64,000 bases of DNA from Lachancea mirantina (lineage: Eukaryota > Ascomycota > Saccharomycetes > Saccharomycetales > Saccharomycetaceae): NCBI GenBank assembly GCA_900074745.1, contig LT598466.1, positions 682,001 to 746,000 on the forward strand. The letters run 5' to 3'. The notes below the pieces were generated by a model. It was not told the DNA's origin. It made no database searches and saw only the letters and a program-made list of their open reading frames with translations. How positions within the stretch are numbered: the stretch's first letter is position 1; every line of letters begins with the position of its first letter. A program made the position numbers and the translations under genes. This document shows positions 1 through 9,235 of the stretch, in pieces.

Positions 1-3000
1 AGCAGACACGTCTCAGCAATGTGCGATATAGATTCTTCATACCTTTCACTAACATCTTCACTTTGAAGCAATCGATTGCAAAAACTTAGGACCATCTCCA
101 CCGTAGAGCTCTTAGCGTTCTTATTGCGCAGCACTTTCAAAAGGGCTTTGATAGGAACAAAGTTGTCGTGGTATAAGAAGTCGTGAAGCTTTGTGCTATC
201 TGACCAGCTCACCATAACTCGCATGATCGAAGACGGTTGCTGAAGGTTCTCATCATCAAATTTTTTGAGCCGGGGCTCGACGACCCAGCGGTAAATTATT
301 GAAATATGCTTGCTCCAGTCTAAAGAGTCTCCGACCACTTCAAAAAGTAAGGCAAGGCACTTAGTGGCAGCCTGTCTCAAATTCGAAGCGGCTTTTAATT
401 GATGGGCCTCTACATCGTTCCCGTTTGAAATAGAATTGGAACTTAGGATGGCAAACACAATTGGCTTGATCATTTCCTCACATGCACCCAAAAACCTGGA
501 CCTAATGTGGGCTATAATTGCTTCGCACAATTTTATGAATCCCGTCATCTTTCTGAGCGACACATCGTCTACAATAGGGCCCTGGATGCTCATAGGATTC
601 TCAGCATCTTCTTCAAAGAACTTGTTGTACTCAATTTTGCTGCTTCCCAATCGAACAAAATCAACAACATGTTTTTCTCTTAGGCTAGGCAATATAGTCA
701 TTACCGCAGACTTAGAACTTTTCTTCATTCCACTTGTTACTTTCACCTGCGCACGCCCATAAAGAATACGCAAAATATATGGCATGATGAAATCTTCATC
801 CGAGGGCTTCAGAACACTAGTTTCAGCGTTGGAAATAAGTTTGATTATTTCGTCTTTGAACAGTGCTGGATCTAACAAATTCTTCAAATTATCCTTATAG
901 ATCATCGCAATAGGTTCTTTGTATGCCATTAAAACGTTAAAGGCGAGTCTTTGAACGTTTTCATTTCTGCTCTTGAGTAGATCAAGCATTCGTCCATGAA
1001 CCTCACTTGACTTAAAAATTGACCTGATATTTTTGAACTTCGCTACCAGCTTAAGTAGCATGCTTCTGTCTTGATCAGACCACTGACGTGCATCACCAGC
1101 AACTCCGGAGGAACTGTCGTCTAGAAAAACTTCTTCTAATTCAATCCTATTGAAGAGATAAGGAATTATATCCCTCGAGTGCTGTTCAGCCAAAGAAGGA
1201 ATAAGTAAAAGGCCCTTTAACGCTTGGTTTCGAATGAGCTCTGGAAATGGGCACATGCATGTTTTTTCTCTGGAATTTCTGAGAATGGTGAGCACAGGTT
1301 GCTGAAATTGAGAGTCTATTTCTTTGCTTGAAACAAGCACGTCGTTCAGCCTCTTGACTCCTACTGACCACTCTTGAGGAAAGCAATCATCTGCTTCTGT
1401 AGCGATCGAGTAGTCATACTTTATAGTGTAATCGGAAAAGTTCAAAAACCTCAGAAACAAAGACCACATCAACTTCGAATTTTTACCATAAAGTTCTGGG
1501 AAGCTTGCATATATTCCTTCCCATAATGGCGAAAATCGAACCGTCAAAAGCCCGAACAATAGCTTAAAGATGATATGGCAGGTCAACTCATCTGTGTTGG
1601 CTGTCGAAAAAGCGGTCCCAACTTTACGGATTCTCATACTTAGGTCACGAGCGGTTTCAAGAGTGTGCGGACTCTCCTCTACCAGCTTCAATTCATAGAC
1701 CTCTCTCCTGACTTCCAGTCCTGCCAGTTCCATCGCTGCCAGAAGCAATTTCAAAGACTCATATCTGAGTTTTTGGTCAGCGAAAACGAGGTTATCCGTT
1801 ATCTGAAGCAAAAATGCATGATTGTGAGTGAGTTCCGTAGAGAGGCTTTCTGTTTTGAATAAATTGACTAATCTTCTAAGTCCGATAATGCATTCAAGAT
1901 TTGTTGGAAACTTTCCAAAATTCTTGATCATGCGTAAGGCCAGTTCAGTGCCAATGGTGACATCTGCACATTTGATCGTTTGTGCTAAGGTTCCTAACAC
2001 ATCTTTCTCAAAATCGGACACGTGCGGCTTTGCAATGAGCTTTTCAAAAAGAGGCTTTAGCACCGCATCCGTGGTTGTTGTGGACAACTTTAGTATTTTA
2101 AGCCTCCAGAAAATACCGGGCAGTTTATCAGCACTAAGGTCCCCTCCAAAACTATCGATATCATTTAGTAGAGAGCTCGAAAATTCATTAGGAATTTTGA
2201 GATTTTTCGGGCATTCATTCGAAGAAGTTTCGGACACATAAAGCGCTATGGGTTCCGAGAATTTCCTCCAATGTTCATCGATGAAGCCTTGAAGATATTT
2301 CTCTCCACTAAATGAAATCAACCTCGACTGATCTAGTTTGCTTGTTAGCTGATAGAAGGTCAAAAAAAAAACTGGCTTGTATGCTAAAAAGAATTGAAAG
2401 GCCTTTCGATAGAATTGAGTCAACTTCGGTATTGGTAAGTTCCGGAAAAGAGTAGCAAAAAGTAAGGAAGTTGATTGATGGCTCAGTGATTCTCGAAAAG
2501 CGGGTGCCATAAGCTTCTCTACATTGTTGACGATTCTTGACCAATCCGGGACTTTTTTACCACTTTCCGCGAAAGATAGAGTAACTAAAATCTTGACCAC
2601 CTTAGGACAGCTCGACAGCTCATTGCGATCGAGCCCTTCTTCTATTTCAGCCAAAAGCAATTCATAAACGGGTTTAGCGTCTTCAATTGACGCGTGTCTC
2701 AAAACATTCATTAAAATGTCCGAAAATAGAGAAATGGAGCGCAAGTCAGCACTGCATTCCATCGCTTCTTGGAAAAGTGCTTTCAGAATTATGCCACCTC
2801 TTGAGTGTAGCGTGCCCTTTGTATTGAGAATAGATTCCGTAAAAAGCGTTACGATACCGTCGTAAATTGCTTCGCCGTTCGGGCCCTCTGCTCTTTCAAA
2901 CAAGGACTTCACCAATGCAAGTAACACATTCAACTGACACTTTCTGAGTAAATAAGAAAGTGCCTCAGCAGAAAAACGCTGCAAGTAGTCCTTGGGATGC

Positions 3001-3545
3001 GAAAGAAGTGGGAAAAGCTGTGTGAAAGTCGGCAGTGGGTCTTTGGCCAGAACTCTAGACAGGTATTTGAAAATGTAGGCTAAGCAGTCAAAGCCCCATT
3101 CAAAAATATCCGATGCCTCAGTATCCGTAGCATCATCTACTAGCTCTATCAGAAGTATTATGGTTCTGTCGTAATACTCGATGAAATCAGGCCCTAAATC
3201 ATGGCAGAACTGCGCAAGAAGATCTAAAAGAGGCTGCAATGAGTTATGATCATGTTTAGAGATATTTTTCTGAAGCAAATCAAAAATTTTGACCTTGTGG
3301 TGCAAAATCTGTGGTAAAGTCTGTATCAAACTTCTCATATCGTCTGCCACCGCTGTAAAATTCGCACTCATGTTGATATCTTCCCAGTGCTCAAAGGAAG
3401 AGAGCAGATGAGATGTATCCACATGCTGATGTGCCTTTTTGCTCAAGTCCCTAGCAGGTTCAATCCGAAGATTCTCAATCTTGTCTCGAAACGATGAGTA
3501 CCTGTATCTCTTGGAACTTTGGCTTGACTTATTGTTTTTTTTCAT
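1..3545 (-). CDS. UTP20: U3 snoRNP / SSU processome component Utp20 (3' part cut by window edge)
   Basis: Utp20 is a giant HEAT-repeat scaffold of the small-subunit processome, needed in the nucleolus for 18S rRNA maturation. The frame opens at the ATG at 3543-3545 and runs without a stop off the left edge, giving about 1181 N-terminal residues of a protein that is about 2500 residues long in S. cerevisiae. The N-terminus reads MKKNNKSSQSSKRYRYSSF, and downstream segments such as LQPLLDLLAQFCHDLGPDF match Utp20 as I remember it. The rest is helical and leucine-rich, as expected for HEAT repeats. The upstream spacer carries PAC and RRPE boxes typical of ribosome-biogenesis genes. MCD1 follows upstream on the same strand. 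The identity is strong; only the C-terminal half is unseen. Confidence 0.93.
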   Translation of the reverse strand, partial: MKKNNKSSQSSKRYRYSSFRDKIENLRIEPARDLSKKAHQHVDTSHLLSSFEHWEDINMSANFTAVADDMRSLIQTLPQILHHKVKIFDLLQKNISKHDHNSLQPLLDLLAQFCHDLGPDFIEYYDRTIILLIELVDDATDTEASDIFEWGFDCLAYIFKYLSRVLAKDPLPTFTQLFPLLSHPKDYLQRFSAEALSYLLRKCQLNVLLALVKSLFERAEGPNGEAIYDGIVTLFTESILNTKGTLHSRGGIILKALFQEAMECSADLRSISLFSDILMNVLRHASIEDAKPVYELLLAEIEEGLDRNELSSCPKVVKILVTLSFAESGKKVPDWSRIVNNVEKLMAPAFRESLSHQSTSLLFATLFRNLPIPKLTQFYRKAFQFFLAYKPVFFLTFYQLTSKLDQSRLISFSGEKYLQGFIDEHWRKFSEPIALYVSETSSNECPKNLKIPNEFSSSLLNDIDSFGGDLSADKLPGIFWRLKILKLSTTTTDAVLKPLFEKLIAKPHVSDFEKDVLGTLAQTIKCADVTIGTELALRMIKNFGKFPTNLECIIGLRRLVNLFKTESLSTELTHNHAFLLQITDNLVFADQKLRYESLKLLLAAMELAGLEVRREVYELKLVEESPHTLETARDLSMRIRKVGTAFSTANTDELTCHIIFKLLFGLLTVRFSPLWEGIYASFPELYGKNSKLMWSLFLRFLNFSDYTIKYDYSIATEADDCFPQEWSVGVKRLNDVLVSSKEIDSQFQQPVLTILRNSREKTCMCPFPELIRNQALKGLLLIPSLAEQHSRDIIPYLFNRIELEEVFLDDSSSGVAGDARQWSDQDRSMLLKLVAKFKNIRSIFKSSEVHGRMLDLLKSRNENVQRLAFNVLMAYKEPIAMIYKDNLKNLLDPALFKDEIIKLISNAETSVLKPSDEDFIMPYILRILYGRAQVKVTSGMKKSSKSAVMTILPSLREKHVVDFVRLGSSKIEYNKFFEEDAENPMSIQGPIVDDVSLRKMTGFIKLCEAIIAHIRSRFLGACEEMIKPIVFAILSSNSISNGNDVEAHQLKAASNLRQAATKCLALLFEVVGDSLDWSKHISIIYRWVVEPRLKKFDDENLQQPSSIMRVMVSWSDSTKLHDFLYHDNFVPIKALLKVLRNKNAKSSTVEMVLSFCNRLLQSEDVSERYEESISHIAETCL

Positions 3546-3648
3546 CTTTAGTATGTGAAGAATTGAAAAAGGAGTTCCTGTTGTTATTTTGGAGCGCGAG
3601 ACTGTATCTGAACTAAGTGAGAGAGTTTATGGGCCCTTTCGATGACCT

Positions 3649-3721
3649 GCGATGAGCTAACATCATCGGCAAAAAAATTTTGGATTTTTCTTTTTCATTT
3701 TCACGCTCTGTCAAAAAATTT
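3649..3721. promoter_or_regulatory. PAC and RRPE boxes in the UTP20 promoter
   Basis: A PAC-type box GCGATGAGCT lies at 3649-3658, about 104 bp upstream of the UTP20 ATG. RRPE-like A/T boxes follow: AAAAATTTT at 3673-3681 and AAAAAATTT at 3713-3721. In yeast PAC is bound by Dot6/Tod6 and RRPE by Stb3, and the pair marks ribosome-biogenesis promoters. The boxes are seen directly; binding is inferred. Confidence 0.7.
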
Positions 3722-3803
3722 CCATCAAAAGTCTGCTGTATTTAAAATTATTTAATATCGGCGTCCATGGTGGTCACGAGGATAGTCAAAAACCTACCCC
3801 AAA

Positions 3804-5582
3804 TCACGCTGCGATGAATTTCTCGTAGAGAGCTGGTTTGGATTTTATTTCGATTTGGGAAAATGGTTCTTCTTGCGCTAAGTTCAAGCAACCCTCACTT
3901 GCGAGAAAAAGCATTTCGAAAAAAGCGTTGCTTGCCTGTGCTTTTGTTATCGATTTCGATGTAGTTTCCTTGTATATTTTGTTTTTCGTCAGAGTCTCGA
4001 GATCTATTGTAGTGTTTGAATTTTTATCAAACTGGTCGCGGCAAAATTGGGCCATCATTACCGCCTCCTCTGATGCAAAGCCGCCTGCGACGAGGCGAAT
4101 TCCGTGCATAGCAGATTGAGAGTCCATTGAATGTATACTTTCGACAAGTGAATGTTCATGAAGATCCGTTAAAGCGCTTGTTCCGTTCGCGAGGTTGCCA
4201 GCTGTATCTTCGAAGTTAAGAGATATGTTTTGATCATTGTCATCCAAGTCTTCGTCTATAAAACTTGATACCAAATCTTGACCAGGTCCCAGAGAAAGCT
4301 CTAAAGATGGGCTCCCCTCATTTTCATTTTCTTGGAGAGAAGAGGAAGTTTCTAGACCTAATTTCTGTCTCTTAAAATCCTGGTACGGTAGGAAGTTGTT
4401 CACAATTACACCAGGCAAAAACTCCATCATTTCCGACACTTGGGTCCAGATTCTTTTTTTGTCTTGCTGTGGTCTTTGAGATCCACGAGATTCTGGGATC
4501 TGTCCGTGCTGAGGCGAAGCCGTTGCCTTTACTATTTCATCTCTAATTTCTGTTGCGTCATCGGTCAGAAGTTTCTTGGTTTTCGAGAGAATCGAAGCCC
4601 TTTCGCCTCCTGAAATTTTGGACAACTGTTGCTGAGATTCTGGGGTTTCGCTGACAGGAGAATCATCTTCAAGCTCAGAGACTTCCTGGGTAAGATCCTC
4701 TTTTTCGAGCCCCAAATCGAAATTCAAATCCGGATGATCTTCGTAAGTGGCCTCTTCAACGGCACGCCGTCCTAATTCAACCGATCTCCCGGACTCTTTA
4801 TCCGAGTCGCTCTCATCTATGTTCAAATCCCAATCCACGTCGTTACCTGGAGGTAATGCCAAGTCCTCTTCGGCAATAGATGTGGTATTGTGAGCGAGAG
4901 GCTTGGTGGATGAAGTATTGGTACCCTCACCCCAGCTCTTTGAGTCTTGCAAATTGATATCAAAATCCAAATCCAGGGAGCCAGATTGGTCTTCGTATGC
5001 TAAATCTTTTGGTACTGCCAAATTTCTTCCAACTTCAATAGAAGAATCGTGGAAAGCCGCGCCACGGACATGTCTTTCCGTGGGGTTCCCTCTTATCGTT
5101 GTTAATCCCTCTGGAAGGACTTGACTGTTAAGGAAGTCCAATTCCGGCACCAGTAAAACGTCCTGTTCAGTCACGGCATCTTGTAAAAGAATCTGACTCA
5201 GATGAGCTACCGCTGTTCTCTCGGCTTGTAAAGTTATGGGTACCTGATTGCTGCGAAACAAAGACGATATTCTTGCGAGCGTATCTTTGATATCGTTCAG
5301 TAGCAATGAGGTCTGCTTGGAGTACACACGAACCACTCCATGTAGCAACTCTCCGGAAGCTCGCAACGTGACGGGCTCTATATTAGCATTGTCTGATGTG
5401 CACCCGGCAACTTTGGCAATCTCTCTCACCGAAGCCACGATGTCTGTATTTTGTGAAACTGATTTTGGTAACGTATGCGCCATGTTGGACGCAAGCCATA
5501 TTTGCGTCAATGGTCCGTTCCCGTTCATTAGTTGTAGAAAAGAAGGCCCCTTCACAAGATTGTCGGCATTTGTCGTGGTCAT
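3804..5582 (-). CDS. MCD1: Cohesin kleisin subunit Mcd1/Scc1
   Basis: This is the kleisin that closes the Smc1-Smc3 cohesin ring and is cut by separase at anaphase. The protein is 592 residues (566 in S. cerevisiae). The N-terminal kleisin domain (about residues 20-115) contains GPLTQIWLASNMAHT, RASGELLHGVVRVYSKQ and LLNDIKDTLARIS, which match Scc1. The C-terminal winged-helix domain ends in SKPALYEKFIAA, close to the S. cerevisiae end. Two separase-type sites are visible, SIEVGR ending at R186 and SVELGR ending at R272. They sit at nearly the same positions as the R180 and R268 sites of yeast Scc1. The middle is acidic and low in order, as usual. The promoter has two ACGCGAAA boxes suited to G1/S expression. 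The gene neighbours UTP20 and ATP16. Confidence 0.96.
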   Translation of the reverse strand: MTTTNADNLVKGPSFLQLMNGNGPLTQIWLASNMAHTLPKSVSQNTDIVASVREIAKVAGCTSDNANIEPVTLRASGELLHGVVRVYSKQTSLLLNDIKDTLARISSLFRSNQVPITLQAERTAVAHLSQILLQDAVTEQDVLLVPELDFLNSQVLPEGLTTIRGNPTERHVRGAAFHDSSIEVGRNLAVPKDLAYEDQSGSLDLDFDINLQDSKSWGEGTNTSSTKPLAHNTTSIAEEDLALPPGNDVDWDLNIDESDSDKESGRSVELGRRAVEEATYEDHPDLNFDLGLEKEDLTQEVSELEDDSPVSETPESQQQLSKISGGERASILSKTKKLLTDDATEIRDEIVKATASPQHGQIPESRGSQRPQQDKKRIWTQVSEMMEFLPGVIVNNFLPYQDFKRQKLGLETSSSLQENENEGSPSLELSLGPGQDLVSSFIDEDLDDNDQNISLNFEDTAGNLANGTSALTDLHEHSLVESIHSMDSQSAMHGIRLVAGGFASEEAVMMAQFCRDQFDKNSNTTIDLETLTKNKIYKETTSKSITKAQASNAFFEMLFLASEGCLNLAQEEPFSQIEIKSKPALYEKFIAA

Positions 5583-5740
5583 TGTGATTTAGGATCTTTG
5601 AATGAAATTTATTACCGATGCAAGACAATCGACCTGCTAACCCAATTGGCTTTCACAGTCATTTTCTTGAGATAGTTGATGATGTTGATTCTCATTATAT
5701 TTGGGCCTCCATCCATACTCAATGGCTGCTTATTTTCATT

Positions 5741-5758
5741 TTTCGCGTTTTTTCGCGT
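5741..5758 (-). promoter_or_regulatory. Tandem MCB/SCB-like boxes upstream of MCD1
   Basis: TTTCGCGT occurs twice at 5741-5748 and 5751-5758, exactly 10 bp apart and about 160 bp upstream of the MCD1 ATG. Read on the gene strand each is ACGCGAAA, which combines the MCB core ACGCG with the SCB core CGCGAAA. MBF/SBF control of cohesin genes at G1/S is known in S. cerevisiae; use of these boxes here is inferred. Confidence 0.6.
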
Positions 5759-6168
5759 AATTCTCTGGACAGTTCAAAGCGCGTTGAAAAAAGGCTTACC
5801 CAGATGGTGCTTAACAGATTAGCGAAACCAGCTCGACATTGTCACGGGAGAGCGAAGCGATGGGGCTGTGGCATCGAACTTGAGCCCGACAGTTTTTCGC
5901 CAATAAGCTCCTTATTAATATTCGTTTTTCAGATTATGTTATCTGGGTAACTCCTCATCATAGCCTTCCCAGCAGCAAGACTCTTTTACAAGAAACTACG
6001 TAAAGCGGCCGACTCACAGTAATGAGCATTTGTGTTAGGAACGCGCTGCGGCGCGTTCACATATAAATGGTAGTCATGTATTACACTTGAAAAAATCCTG
6101 GAACTAGAATATAAAGATGAATCAGCTTCTTTGTTCTTTCGCCGGCGTGTCACGTTAAAGCTTGCTTT
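5759..6168. other. Intergenic: distal MCD1 upstream and ATP16 3' flank
   Basis: No open frame here looks like a gene. The stretch is ordinary A+T-rich spacer between two genes on the same strand. I see no RNA gene or repeat in it. Confidence 0.5.
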
Positions 6169-6645
6169 CTATTTCAAAGCTGCTTGCAAAGCCTCTAGCA
6201 CTTCGATCTTGATAGCGGCCTCGGCTGCGATTTTTTCGTCGGAAGACGACAAATCCTTACCTGCTTCGGAGAGTAAGGACCTGACGCTTTCTGTAGAAAA
6301 AGAATCCAAGGGGAACGCCTCAGCGGAGGTTATAGAGAGCGTGGAGTCAGGTTGAACAGTTGCAAATCCACCGGACACGAAATACTTCTTAGACGAGTTT
6401 CCCTCGAAAACTTCGACAACGCCTGGAGCCAATTGTTCTACGGTGGGAACGTGGTTAGCCAAAACACCAATCTGACCAGATTGAGCTGGCAAGTTCACTT
6501 GGGTGACCTGAGAACCTCCATACAGGGTTTGATGTGGCAGGGCAAATTGCAGTTTCAAAAAGCCCTCTGCGGCTTCAGCGTAACCACGTTTGCTCACAAT
6601 TTGAGAAGTTCTGAAAAGTGTCCTCACGGCAACTGGACGAAACAT
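6169..6645 (-). CDS. ATP16: Mitochondrial F1F0 ATP synthase delta subunit (bacterial epsilon homologue)
   Basis: This is the delta subunit of the F1 central stalk of mitochondrial ATP synthase. It is 158 residues from the ATG at 6643-6645 (160 in S. cerevisiae). An in-frame upstream ATG at 6690 would add 15 residues. The nearer ATG is chosen because MFRPVAVRTLFRT starts a typical basic presequence followed by SKRGYAEAA, which parallels the S. cerevisiae presequence. The beta-sandwich domain has LKLQFALPHQTLY, QVNLPAQSGQIGVLANHVPT and ISGG-like FVSGGFATVQPDS segments. The C-terminal helical hairpin ends in EVLEALQAALK. Promoter CCAAT boxes fit control by Hap2/3/4/5. The match is close over the whole length. 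Confidence 0.96.
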   Translation of the reverse strand: MFRPVAVRTLFRTSQIVSKRGYAEAAEGFLKLQFALPHQTLYGGSQVTQVNLPAQSGQIGVLANHVPTVEQLAPGVVEVFEGNSSKKYFVSGGFATVQPDSTLSITSAEAFPLDSFSTESVRSLLSEAGKDLSSSDEKIAAEAAIKIEVLEALQAALK

Positions 6646-6761
6646 TGTAAGAATGGGAGTCAATACCACTGCAATAAACTTATATTCCAAGGGCTTCTTT
6701 CTCCTTACCTGAATCTGTCTTTACACTACTATTAAAATTTTTTTTACCGGCGGTCTCTATG

Positions 6762-6806
6762 CCAATATTACCCGGACATCATTTAGTTTTACGGGTTGGT
6801 GATTGG
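6762..6806. promoter_or_regulatory. CCAAT boxes and a Reb1-like site upstream of ATP16
   Basis: CCAAT lies at 6762-6766 on the plus strand, and its reverse ATTGG at 6802-6806 (CCAATCA on the gene strand). TTACCCG, the Reb1 core, is at 6768-6774. CCAAT boxes bound by the Hap2/3/4/5 complex are expected at respiratory genes. The sites are seen; function is inferred. Confidence 0.45.
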
Positions 6807-7445
6807 CTGAATTTGTCGTCCATCATTCGTTGAACCTAATTCAAGAATAGAGTAGCGCCAACATTAAGTTATTGATACAACTCATTTCACTGTTCCAGTT
6901 GGAGTTTTCTTGTGGTATTTTTTCTTTTAAAATTTTCTCTCGCTCGATATAAGGTCAGTTAAAATTTCGAGGCTTGGAATGATTTCAGAGCGATAACTTT
7001 AAGTATACGTGAATCCTTGAGGCCCACTTAACGTGTGAACATTATCGTATGTTCTAAGTTTAGCAACTTTGAATACTTAGAGGTTCCATTTCTGTGTTTT
7101 GTTTAGAAATGTCGTCTTCTTTGGAAAGATTAACTACCCTTGATTTTTATTCCCAAAATCATCTCACTTTTCGAATCATTAATAGAAGGAGAATTGTACT
7201 GATAAATCTGGAAACAATGGTAAATTTCACACAACAACAGACTCAAATTTGAAGTTGATAGCACTAACTCGATTAAATCATAGCGCGGATTGTCTTGTGC
7301 TAAGGCTATTTGGGCGGGACTGGCACGTGATCTGCAGTAATTGAATGAAAGAAGAGAAGATGGAACGGTTGGTTAGTATCGAGGGAATATTCGGTTTCAG
7401 ATAGGCCAGACTGTCAAATTTTCAAAGAGATATGAATACTTTATG
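6807..7445. other. Intergenic spacer, no gene seen
   Basis: A+T-rich spacer at the synteny break between ATP16 and MID1. There is no coding frame of quality, no tRNA boxes and no clear repeat. Confidence 0.5.
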
Positions 7446-7640
7446 TTATGTTTGAAGGAGCTCATGACAGGTGTTACCACCAATATCCAATATTGGAGAT
7501 AACATCATGTGACCACGATGACAGAATAAAAATTCGAATTCACAGGGCCATACATAAAAGTGCAATATTCCACCTGATAGCCATGGCATTGTCATACTAC
7601 CATCACTACACTCTGAGTGGTATGGTCCGGTAGACTATAT
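7446..7640 (+). mobile_element. Very old, broken LTR trace of the local Ty1/copia-like family
   Basis: The stretch from about 7448 to 7530 shares short blocks in the same order with the 5' end of the better LTRs in this window: a GAAGGAGCT start, a CCAAT-containing middle, CATCATGTGA and then ATGACAGAATAAAA. Similarity fades after about 7540, so the right end is a guess. It would be the oldest copy of the family here. Confidence 0.35.
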
Positions 7641-7731
7641 ACATTCTTTTTGCGAGGCGACTGAGGAAAAGGAGGTATGAGAATTGCATAAGAGACGACA
7701 AGGGCAGCCTTAGGGAGATCATATTGCTAAG

Positions 7732-8366
7732 CTAATCGCGAAAAGATAGCGAATACTTGATTTTTTCACTACTAAAGCAATTATGAATGAATTCAATGAT
7801 TAATTGGAAAGCTGTCAACTTCCGACGCTGGTAACCTTCGTTAAGTTTACTACTCGAAACGATAAACGAGTGAAATAATGAATTTTGAAGGTTATTTTTG
7901 CTGAGGCTTACCGTTGTCGGTAGTTGATAGTGCTGAGGTTTTTCCTTGTCGGAGGTTGATAGGTTTCTAAATTGTTCATTTAATTCGTTCATAATTGATC
8001 TAAATAATAAAGCGGATTAGGAATTGAGTACTTATATCTCTCCGTGGCTATCTTACAACCATGACCACTTACAATCCTGTTCATATCAGCTCCTTTTATA
8101 CAATCTCTGTAACAGTGTTCCAATTTTGGAATCCGTTCCTGTCTCTAATATTCACGGTCACGGTGAGTCATCATTACGACCCTATTATGTCACTCTTACA
8201 ATGGTGACGAAATGTGATGCCATCATGACCATCACGAGAATCACTTGGCTCCTATGACCTCATCTTGATCAAGAACCTTCCGTTAATTCTTCCAATTTAT
8301 TCTGTCATATCGATCACGTGATGATGCAATTGGACGATATCACCTTCTCCCCAGCTCCTTCCAACA
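7732..8366 (-). mobile_element. Ty1/copia-type LTR with a short internal remnant (broken fossil)
   Basis: The LTR covers about 7934-8366. Its 5' end on the minus strand begins TGTTGGAAGGAG at 8366, and the 3' end near 7934 reads CCTCA, much like the Ty1 delta ends. As in Ty1, the first codons of the Gag frame (MNELNEQFRNLS...) lie inside the LTR. About 200 bp beyond it (7732-7933) may be gag-proximal sequence. No pol or second LTR is present, so the element is a relic. It is very similar to the LTR at 27661 and so fairly young. It lies 640-1070 bp upstream of a tRNA gene, the usual Ty1 landing zone. Confidence 0.75.
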
Positions 8367-9003
8367 ATTAGATACTGTTCAAGCAGCCTCATGATAGAGC
8401 CGATTCCACTTCCCGCAAACCCTTAGACTTTCTAAACACGAAAGATAGCTTCGCATCCCTCGTGGCACGTTCACAGTCAGTCAGTTATCCAGAGGACTGT
8501 GTCCGGTGCAGACACGAAAGCGCACGTGCTCCAGCTTTAATGCATACTCATCAATCAGTCCGCTATGCTGCTTTTTCCTTTTTGTCGCATTTCCCGGCCT
8601 ATTTGACCCGTTTTGCAAGGTAAATCAGGGGCCTTGGAAACGATGGAAACTGAAAACAAAATCGACACAAACCAGATATGTACCTACATTCTCTAATTAT
8701 CAACTTTCACTCGATTGAGGCCCAATGGACCGAAATGCGGCTCACACACCTAAGGGCGAGAGTCGTGAAATTTTCGGTTTTAAGATTAAGGTTCTAAGAA
8801 TAATCTAGAAACGCATCGTTAAAATACAAATTATAGCCTGACTGTTAAAACATAGGTAACAAACAGCCCCGTTCCTCGTGTATAGATCTTAGTTTTTCTT
8901 TTGAACTAAATGGGCCTGTTAAAATCTCTTTATTCTAATTAAAGCTTAAATTCACTGCAATCTACCCGTAAGTAGGTCTTAAAAAGTGTACATTACACGA
9001 GAG
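8367..9003. other. Intergenic spacer between LTR relic and tRNA-Ser
   Basis: I see no coding gene. It is the upstream flank of the tRNA gene and the probable target zone of Ty1-like insertion. Confidence 0.5.
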
Positions 9004-9107
9004 GTTACAGTGGCCGAGTGGTTAAGGCGATGCCCTGCTATTCGACATTTCGAAAGCGAGATAGGCATTGGGTTTTACCTGCGCAGGTTCGAATCCTGTC
9101 TGTGACG
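9004..9107 (+). tRNA. tRNA-Ser(GCU) with a 22-nt intron
   Basis: The acceptor arm GTTACAG (9004-9010) pairs with CTGTGAC (9100-9106), with discriminator G at 9107. The A box TGGCCGAGTGG and B box GGTTCGAATCC are intact. The anticodon stem ATGCC/GGCAT encloses CTGCTA, an intron and A, giving anticodon GCT. A 22-nt intron at 9041-9062 follows A37, the standard yeast position. There is a long variable arm as expected for serine. A T-run at about 9112-9117 is the Pol III terminator. It encodes the AGC/AGU-reading serine tRNA. Confidence 0.93.
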
Positions 9108-9235
9108 CTTATTTTTTCACACTTAACTTCCATCTTTAAACATCAACGCAGAGTAACAATCCAACAGTCTCTTTGAAAGTGCGCGCATGCCAAATTTAGG
9201 AGGTCTGAAACTTTGATTGCAGGGCGTTGAGAACC

